A program made the position numbers and the translations under genes. From NCBI GenBank assembly GCA_007124395.1, contig SLFF01000156.1, forward strand, positions 1 through 7,163: 7,163 nt of DNA. The letters run 5' to 3'. Positions within the stretch are counted from its first letter, which is position 1; every line of letters begins with the position of its first letter. The stretch comes from Thermomicrobiaceae bacterium. Lineage in GTDB: Bacteria; Chloroflexota; Chloroflexia; Thermomicrobiales; Thermomicrobiaceae. The notes beneath the pieces were generated by a model. It did not search any database and was not told the DNA's origin. It saw only the letters and a list, made by a program, of their open reading frames with translations. This document shows positions 1-4,429 of the stretch, piece by piece.

Positions 1-927
1 GCTCGTCGATCACTGATCCCAGACGTCGCCGAGCGAGCCTCGATGACGTTGGAGCGCGCCAACTCGCTCGAACAGATCATGAATCGGCTACCCCAGTTGC
101 TCGCGCCACTGGCCGCTGGTGGCTTGATGGCCGTGTTCCATCCGGCGAACGTCATCTGGCTAACGGTAGCGCTGGTCTGGCTCTCGGCATTGTCGATCGC
201 GGTCGCCGTTCGTGATGCCGCTCCGATTCTGGATCAACAGGCCGCTTCGTACTGGACTGACCTGGCGGCCGGGTTCCGCTTCGTGATTCAGGATCGCCTG
301 ATGCGCGTGCTGGTGCTGGTGCTCGCCTTCACAAACCTGCTGGAAGCGCCACTCTCCATCGTTTTGCCAATCTATTCAGACGAGATCCTCAGTGGGCCGG
401 TCGATCTCGGGATCGTGATGGCGGCGCTCGGGATCGGGTTGCTGATCGGCGTGAGCCTCTACGCCATCATTGGCCATCGACTGCCGCGGAGCTGGATCTT
501 CATCGGTGGGCTGTGTGGCATCGGGGCGACGTACTTCGGGCTGGCGATGTTGCCGGGGCTCTGGGTAGCGGCGTCGATTCTCTTCCTTACCGGGATCATG
601 GCTGGTCCGGTCAATCCGATGCTCTCGACGATCTACCAGGAGCGGGTACCCGCGAACATGCGGGGCCGCGTCTTCGCTATGGCTGGTGCGGTTAGCCTCT
701 CGATGATGCCGTTTGGCCGCTTGCTCGGCGGTATGGTGATCGACTGGTTCGGACTCTCCACGCTGCTGCTGATGCAGGCGATCGGGTTCGCAGCGATTGG
801 CGTTGTGATGCTGCTTCTGCCCGCTCTCAGATTGCTGGATGCCGGAAAACCGGCACTGCAAGCACAGCCCGTTGCTGCTGTCCCGATCCGGGATGCCCGC
901 CCCGGTACAGGGCTTACAAATCGCTAA
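1..927 (+). CDS. MFS exporter, 5'-truncated by window edge (MFS_3/EntS-like)
   Basis: This is the C-terminal part of a 12-TM major facilitator superfamily permease of the inner membrane, most like the drug or siderophore exporters of the MFS_3/DHA3 type. The frame is open from the first base. The residues before the first in-frame ATG (position 43) read like the conserved stretch between TM4 and TM5 of this family (LIPDVAERASMTLERANSLE), so the true start lies upstream and the ATG is internal. About eight hydrophobic segments can be seen, matching TM5-TM12. A family-typical RGRVF motif occurs near residues 221-225 counted from the window start, followed by a Gly-rich TM11 (PFGRLLGG). The C-terminus ends in about 40 hydrophilic residues after the last TM. 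Substrate cannot be told from sequence; a macrolide/multidrug exporter is the usual database label. The stop is TAA at 925-927, 99 bases before the next gene. Confidence 0.88.
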   Translation, partial: ARRSLIPDVAERASMTLERANSLEQIMNRLPQLLAPLAAGGLMAVFHPANVIWLTVALVWLSALSIAVAVRDAAPILDQQAASYWTDLAAGFRFVIQDRLMRVLVLVLAFTNLLEAPLSIVLPIYSDEILSGPVDLGIVMAALGIGLLIGVSLYAIIGHRLPRSWIFIGGLCGIGATYFGLAMLPGLWVAASILFLTGIMAGPVNPMLSTIYQERVPANMRGRVFAMAGAVSLSMMPFGRLLGGMVIDWFGLSTLLLMQAIGFAAIGVVMLLLPALRLLDAGKPALQAQPVAAVPIRDARPGTGLTNR

Positions 928-1015
928 TCTGCTCACGGTCGGTTCGTGCAATCATCATGTCTAATGTGCCGTCGGGTACACTGAACAGCGTTGATCGAGT
1001 TGAAACGAGTGACCG

Positions 1016-1022
1016 AAAGAGG
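1016..1022 (+). promoter_or_regulatory. Ribosome binding site deciding the GTG start of the PHP gene
   Basis: AAAGAGG lies 4 bases before GTG 1027. The alternative in-frame start, TTG 991, has no purine-rich sequence at a suitable distance (ACTGAACAGCG precedes it). The extra residues it would add are polar and not expected before the HxH motif. I therefore favour GTG 1027. The spacing is a little short, so TTG 991 (280 aa) is not excluded. Confidence 0.55.
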
Positions 1023-1026
1023 CAAC

Positions 1027-1833
1027 GTGGCCCGAATTCCGCAGGACTATCACCTACATTCTCACTTTTCACCGGATAGCCGACAGACGATGGTCGATAT
1101 CTGTCAGCGAGCGGTTGACAAGGGGATCGGCGAGATCGCGATTACCGATCATGCCGACTACATCGAGTACAAACCCGGAGACGAGTTCTACAATCCGGCC
1201 GGATATTTTGAAGCGCTGGAACAGGTTCGTGAACAGTTCGACGGCCAGTTGACGATCCGTGCCGGAGTTGAGATCGGTGAGCCACATCGGTTTGCCGACC
1301 GGGTCGATCAGTTGCTCGATACCTATTCCTACGACTTCGTCATCGGCTCGCTGCACTGGGTTGGCGACCGGCTGATTCTCTCGTCTGATTATTTCGAGGG
1401 CCGCGATATCGAGGATGTCTATCGGCCCTACTTCGAAGAGATGCTGAAGATGGTCAGTGTCGGCCGGTTCGACATCGTCGGCCATATCGATGTCGGCAAG
1501 CGCTACGGCTTCGATGTCCAGGGTTCCTACGATGTCACTCCTTACGAGGAAGAGCTGCGCGAGATCTACCGAGTGCTGGTGCAGCGGGGCAAGGGCATCG
1601 AGATTAACCAGGGCAGCGTCCGTCGCAAGGTTCAGGAGCCGGCCCCGAATGCCGTCGGATTGCAGTGGTACCGGGAAGAGGGCGGCGAGATTCTGACGCT
1701 GGGCTCGGATGGCCACCAGACCGATGCGGTGGGCTATTGCCTGGAGACGGCCATCGATATGGCGAAGTCAGTGGGCTTCACTGGTGTCACTGGCTATCAG
1801 GCACGCGAGCCGTTCCCGCTGTCGTTCGCATAG
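1027..1833 (+). CDS. PHP-domain phosphatase, histidinol-phosphatase (HisK/HisJ) family
   Basis: A soluble metal-dependent phosphoesterase of the PHP family, 268 aa from GTG 1027 (280 aa if TTG 991 is used). The closest functional class by motif pattern is the PHP-type histidinol phosphatase, which turns L-histidinol phosphate into histidinol in histidine synthesis. Metal-binding motifs are present in order: HLHSH (9-13), TDHAD (40-44), VEIGEP with Glu82, SLHW with His110, GHID with His153, EINQGS with Glu192, and GSDGH with Asp228/His230. This is the complete set of PHP metal ligands, so the enzyme should be active. No other his genes are in the window, so histidinol phosphate is an inference; some relatives act on other phosphate esters. 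The stop codon overlaps the start of the HAD phosphatase gene by one base (TAGTG), pointing to co-translation. Confidence 0.85.
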   Translation: MARIPQDYHLHSHFSPDSRQTMVDICQRAVDKGIGEIAITDHADYIEYKPGDEFYNPAGYFEALEQVREQFDGQLTIRAGVEIGEPHRFADRVDQLLDTYSYDFVIGSLHWVGDRLILSSDYFEGRDIEDVYRPYFEEMLKMVSVGRFDIVGHIDVGKRYGFDVQGSYDVTPYEEELREIYRVLVQRGKGIEINQGSVRRKVQEPAPNAVGLQWYREEGGEILTLGSDGHQTDAVGYCLETAIDMAKSVGFTGVTGYQAREPFPLSFA

Positions 1834-2747
1834 TGGAGCGGCTGCCATCCTGGCGAGATTCAGATGCGCGCGATGCGATTCTCCGGTTCGTCGACCGGGT
1901 GACCGATCCTGCCAGCCCGGATTTCGTTTCGGTTGAGAAGCGGATCGCTGTCTTCGATAATGATGGCACCCTACTGGCCGAGCAGCCGATCTATATCCAG
2001 ACGCTCTACTCGATCGAGCGCCTGCGGGATCGACTGCTGGCCGAACCCGAGCTGGCCCGGGAGCAACCGTTTGCCGGCGCCCGTGACGGCGATTTCGCGG
2101 CGATTTCGGCCACCGGTATTCCCGGGCATCTGCGCCTCTTCGGCGAAGCGACGTCTGGCATGTCGTTCGAGGAACTCGATCGAGATGTCCGTGCCTGGTT
2201 CAAGAGCGCCCGGCATCCCGAGACCGGTGTGATGCTCTCCTCGCTGGTGTATCAGCCGATGCTCGAGGTTCTCGCGTTCCTGCGTCAGCATCAGTTCCAA
2301 TGCTGGCTGATCACCGGCAGCAGTGTCGATTTTCTCCGGATCTTCGCGCCACTACTCTATGACATTCCGGCTGAGCGGATTGCTGGCTCCGAGTTGACGC
2401 TGTCCACCAGGTACGGTGCTGACGGCCTGGAGGTCGTCCGGGGATGGGAGTGTTCATTGATCAATGATGGGCCCGAGAAGGTGATCAGCATCATGCGTCA
2501 CATCGGTGGGCGACCGATCGCGGCATTCGGCAACTCCGATGGGGATGTTCCGATGCTCGAGTGGGTTGAGTCCGGAAATGGACCACGGCTCAGCGTGCTG
2601 ATTCATCACACGGATGCCGCCCGGGAGTGGGCGTATGATCGCGATAGCGACATTGGCCGATTGTCCAGAGGTCTGGACCTGGACGCCGATGGCCGGTTCA
2701 TCCGTGCGGACATGGCATGTGACTGGGCGCGAATCTTCCCAGCATAG
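1833..2747 (+). CDS. HAD-superfamily phosphatase
   Basis: A 304-aa cytosolic haloacid dehalogenase-fold hydrolase, probably an aspartyl-phosphate-forming phosphatase of the SerB-like (PF12710-type) group. Motif I is FDNDGTL (nucleophile Asp42, general acid/base Asp44), motif II is LITGSS (Thr161), motif III is Lys216 in DGPEK, and motif IV is FGNSDGD (Asp236, Asp238). Between motifs I and II are about 115 mainly helical residues, consistent with a C1-type cap that shapes substrate choice. The frame stays open upstream to 1665, but that would overlap the PHP gene by 169 bases. GTG 1833 overlaps the PHP TAG by one base, and the protein then starts with a family-like N-terminus (SWRDSDARDAILRFVDRV, residues 6-23). 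The ribosome probably re-initiates from the upstream gene, as no strong separate RBS is needed. Its substrate is unknown; it is not the HisB-type HAD histidinol phosphatase by motif spacing. Confidence 0.87.
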   Translation: MERLPSWRDSDARDAILRFVDRVTDPASPDFVSVEKRIAVFDNDGTLLAEQPIYIQTLYSIERLRDRLLAEPELAREQPFAGARDGDFAAISATGIPGHLRLFGEATSGMSFEELDRDVRAWFKSARHPETGVMLSSLVYQPMLEVLAFLRQHQFQCWLITGSSVDFLRIFAPLLYDIPAERIAGSELTLSTRYGADGLEVVRGWECSLINDGPEKVISIMRHIGGRPIAAFGNSDGDVPMLEWVESGNGPRLSVLIHHTDAAREWAYDRDSDIGRLSRGLDLDADGRFIRADMACDWARIFPA

Positions 2748-2796
2748 CCCGGGCTTCCCCACATCCCCTGATTCATCAGAATAAGATAGCCCAGGC
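2747..2796 (+). terminator. Hairpin at the HAD stop codon, possible U-less terminator
   Basis: GCCCGGGCT (2747-2755) can pair with AGCCCAGGC (2788-2796) with one mismatch, eight of nine pairs. Inside the 32-base loop, CTGA/TCAG (in CTGATTCATCAG) can form a small second hairpin. The first arm is also part of a perfect 10-bp palindrome, AGCCCGGGCT (2746-2755), and ATAGCCC[G/A]GGC occurs as a direct repeat at 2744-2754 and 2786-2796. No T tract follows, so intrinsic termination is uncertain. Confidence 0.35.
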
Positions 2797-2836
2797 AACT
2801 TCGTTCTCATGACGAACATCGTGTCCATTCGTGCGG

Positions 2837-2842
2837 TATGAT
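2837..2842 (+). promoter_or_regulatory. Candidate -10 box of the second MFS gene
   Basis: TATGAT matches TATAAT at five of six bases and sits 81 bases before the TTG start. No good -35 is found 16-18 bases upstream. A second option is TTGACG (2872-2877), 18 bases, then TATGAA (2896-2901), which has a good -35 but would start transcription inside the short leader ORF. I cannot choose between them from sequence. Confidence 0.3.
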
Positions 2843-2896
2843 GTTCGCCGGTCTGTTGTTCAACGCTGATGTTGACGCAGGGTAGGGGACCGGAAT

Positions 2897-2926
2897 ATGA
2901 ATGGCCTCCGCGAGGCTAACCGTTGA
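2897..2926 (+). other. Possible nine-codon leader ORF overlapping the MFS TTG start
   Basis: ATG 2897 opens MNGLREANR and stops with TGA at 2924-2926, sharing three of its four last bases with the TTG start (TTGA) of the transporter. AGGGGA (2884-2889) lies 7 bases before the ATG, a well-placed ribosome binding site. If translated, it would bring ribosomes to the weak TTG start. An ORF this short arises easily by chance, so it is a candidate only. Confidence 0.3.
2912..2915 (+). promoter_or_regulatory. Ribosome binding site supporting the TTG start at 2923
   Basis: GCGAGG ends 7 bases before TTG 2923, a normal Shine-Dalgarno distance. No in-frame ATG or GTG exists near the first hydrophobic segment, which starts only about seven residues after this TTG. 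This makes the rare start codon the best choice. Confidence 0.55.
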
Positions 2927-4221
2927 GTCTCAGCAAACACAAGTGGCTCCTGCTGTCGATCTATATTCCGACAGTGATGTTCTCGTTCGGACAGGGGTTG
3001 CTGGTTCCGATTCTGCCGCTCTATGCCGCAGAATACGGTGGCTCGTATTCGCTGGCAGGTCTCGTTGTTGCTGCCGGCTGGATTGGCACGATGATCGGCG
3101 ATGTGCCGGTCGGGATGCTGCTCCGCAAAATCGGCTACAAGAACGCCATGATCATCGGCTCAGCGTTATTTGGTGGGGCGACGATTGCCCTCGCCTTCGC
3201 CGGTACTCCGTTCGAGCTGGTTGCCTTGCGAATCGTCGCCGGTATTGGCATCGCCTTCTATCAGATATCCCGGCATACATTTGTTGCTCATCAGGTTCCG
3301 CCTGACATCCGCGGGCGAGCGATCGCCGTATTCGGCGGTATCAACCGGGTAGGGCACTTTATTGGCCCACTGGTTGGCGGGTTCGTGGCCGCATTCTACG
3401 GACTGGCCGCGGCGATCATGGTCGCCGGTTTCGTTGTCCTTGGAATCATCGTGCTGGCGATTCTGCTGGTTCGCGAGCCGGCATCCCCTGATTCGGAGTC
3501 TGGCAAAAAGGCGCTGGACTTTGGCGTCCTGAAAGAGGTTGTCCAGCACAACCCGAAGGAACTTGCTGCGGGTGGGCTGGCTCAGGTCTTTGCCCAGATG
3601 ATCCGGGCCGGGCGGCAAATTGTTATTCCCCTGTATGGCGCGTACGCGATCGGGCTGGATCCGGCACAGGTTGGCCAGGTTGTCAGTGCCTCGCACTTCG
3701 TCGAGATGTTCCTGTTTATTCCGGCAGGTATTATCATGGATCGATGGGGACGCAAAGCCGCGGCGATTCCGTCGTTCACGATCATGGGTGGTGCCATGTT
3801 GCTGGTGCCGTTTACCGATAGTTATCTGTCGTTGATGATTGTGGCCTCGCTAATCGGTATCGGACAGGGGATCGGCTCCGGGACGATGATGACTCTCGGC
3901 GCCGATCTGGCTCCGCCCGGCAAGACCGGGGAGTTCCTCGGCATATGGCGTTTGATCGGAGATAGCGGACATGCGGTGGCCCCGATGGCGATCGGGGTGG
4001 TGGCCGACATTATCGGTCTATATCTGACTGCGGGTATCGTTGGAGGTATCGGTTTCATGTCTGCCGGGACTATCGGCGTGTTCGTGCGTGAAACGCGCTG
4101 GGACAGTGAAGAAGAGGGTCCGGCGGCCGAATCTGAAGAGGCCGAAGATTCCGATGAGGCCGACGAGTCCGAATCGACGCAATCTCGCGACCGTTCGCCG
4201 CAACAGGAGTTGCGGGACTGA
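2923..4221 (+). CDS. 12-TM MFS transporter with acidic C-terminal tail, probable drug efflux
   Basis: A 432-aa inner-membrane major facilitator with 12 recognisable hydrophobic segments in two halves, separated by a hydrophilic loop around residues 185-210 (REPASPDSESGKKALDFG). TM5 carries a clear antiporter motif C, GHFIGPLVGG (144-153), and TM4 has the motif-B-type Arg103 in ALRIVAGIG. Both are typical of proton-coupled drug exporters (DHA1-like), so multidrug efflux is the likely role; the substrate is unknown. Motif A in the 8-9 loop is canonical (GIIMDRWGRK, 269-278). Its 2-3 counterpart is degenerate: GMLLRKIGYK (64-73) has Arg68 where Asp is usual. After the last TM comes a roughly 39-residue tail (394-432) very rich in Glu, Asp and Ser, which should lie in the cytoplasm. 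The TTG start is supported by GAGG 7 bases upstream. No gene partner is evident; it is flanked by gaps of 175 and 208 bases and is probably its own transcription unit. Confidence 0.88.
   Translation: MSLSKHKWLLLSIYIPTVMFSFGQGLLVPILPLYAAEYGGSYSLAGLVVAAGWIGTMIGDVPVGMLLRKIGYKNAMIIGSALFGGATIALAFAGTPFELVALRIVAGIGIAFYQISRHTFVAHQVPPDIRGRAIAVFGGINRVGHFIGPLVGGFVAAFYGLAAAIMVAGFVVLGIIVLAILLVREPASPDSESGKKALDFGVLKEVVQHNPKELAAGGLAQVFAQMIRAGRQIVIPLYGAYAIGLDPAQVGQVVSASHFVEMFLFIPAGIIMDRWGRKAAAIPSFTIMGGAMLLVPFTDSYLSLMIVASLIGIGQGIGSGTMMTLGADLAPPGKTGEFLGIWRLIGDSGHAVAPMAIGVVADIIGLYLTAGIVGGIGFMSAGTIGVFVRETRWDSEEEGPAAESEEAEDSDEADESESTQSRDRSPQQELRD
4138..4173 (+). repeat. Two imperfect 18-bp tandem repeats in the acidic tail
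   Basis: Units 4138-4155 and 4156-4173 match at 15 of 18 bases (GAGGCCGA-GA-TCCGA). They encode EAEDSD and EADESE in the transporter's C-terminal tail. The length is a multiple of three, so unit gain or loss would keep the frame and only change tail length. Confidence 0.65.
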
Positions 4222-4224
4222 TGG

Positions 4225-4267
4225 GTGTACGGTCACCGCTGCAAATGTGTCAGTGGGTCACGTACAC
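4225..4267 (+). terminator. Two-part hairpin just after the MFS stop, possible U-less terminator
   Basis: GTGTACG (4225-4231) pairs with CGTACAC (4261-4267). Inside, CCGCTG (4236-4241) pairs with CAGTGG (4251-4256), one G-U pair included, around a 9-base loop. The two stems are separated by a symmetric internal loop with GTCA on each side. It begins 3 bases after the TGA of the transporter. No T tract follows; TTGAGGTTGAT comes next. A terminator is a reasonable guess but a protein-binding site is possible. Confidence 0.35.
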
Positions 4268-4271
4268 TTGA

Positions 4272-4291
4272 GGTTGATAGGGTAAGGGACC
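4272..4291 (+). promoter_or_regulatory. Box shared with the upstream MFS leader (GGTTGA...GGGTAAGGGACC)
   Basis: GGGTAAGGGACC at 4280-4291 is 11/12 identical to GGGTAGGGGACC at 2880-2891 in the leader of the MFS gene at 2923. In both, GTTGA precedes it by a few bases (4273-4277 and 2871-2875). The role is unknown: regulator site or part of a promoter are options. The MFS copy includes the AGGGGA that could serve the leader ORF, but the lon copy has no nearby start codon. Confidence 0.35.
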
Positions 4292-4330
4292 ACCTGGTTC
4301 AGTCGCACTAATGGAATCCCAATCATGCCT

Positions 4331-4348
4331 CACCCGGGTGGGTATGAT
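4331..4348 (+). promoter_or_regulatory. Palindrome next to a candidate -10 box upstream of lon
   Basis: CACCCGGGTG (4331-4340) is a perfect 10-bp palindrome. It lies 2 bases before TATGAT (4343-4348), which matches TATAAT at five of six bases. No convincing -35 is seen at 17 bases, so an activator, or a repressor at the palindrome, is plausible. Transcripts would start near 4355 and have a leader of about 75 bases to the lon ATG. The rest of the 208-bp gap (4222-4429) holds the hairpin and shared box listed separately, plus an isolated T6 at 4405-4410. Confidence 0.35.
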
Positions 4349-4429
4349 CATGACAGCCGTTGCTCAGTTTCAATCGTGTTTGCTAGCTGTCTGCATGCCC
4401 CCGGTTTTTTCACAGAAGGGTGGAATTGA

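Noticed and set aside
43..927. MFS gene starting at ATG 43
   Set aside because: The frame is open to the window's first base and the residues before ATG 43 look like family-conserved sequence; a start here would remove four TM segments.
376..951. 191-aa reading frame on the - strand opposite the first MFS gene
   Set aside because: It is rich in Arg, His, Gln and Pro with no recognisable domain, as expected for the antisense of a GC-rich membrane-protein gene.
991..1026. TTG 991 as start of the PHP gene
   Set aside because: It has no ribosome binding site, while AAAGAGG precedes GTG 1027. Kept only as an alternative.
1665..1832. Longer HAD protein starting at ATG 1665
   Set aside because: It would overlap the PHP gene by 169 bases, and the added residues look like a shifted reading of that gene. 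GTG 1833 gives a family-like N-terminus.
2801..2817. GTTC-TCATGAC-GAAC inverted repeat as an operator
   Set aside because: The arms are only four bases long and the inner TCATGA is off-centre. It is too weak to call.
4267..4287. HAIR (HspR) or CIRCE (HrcA) heat-shock site upstream of lon
   Set aside because: Only a CTTGAG half-site is present (4267-4272); the partner position (GGTAAGG) matches ACTCAAG poorly. No CIRCE TTAGCACTC arm was found.
4398..4410. T6 at 4405-4410 as an intrinsic terminator
   Set aside because: No strong GC-rich hairpin lies directly before it; the only pairing for CCCCCGG is CCGGG-T-GG some 55 bases upstream. It also falls just before the lon RBS.
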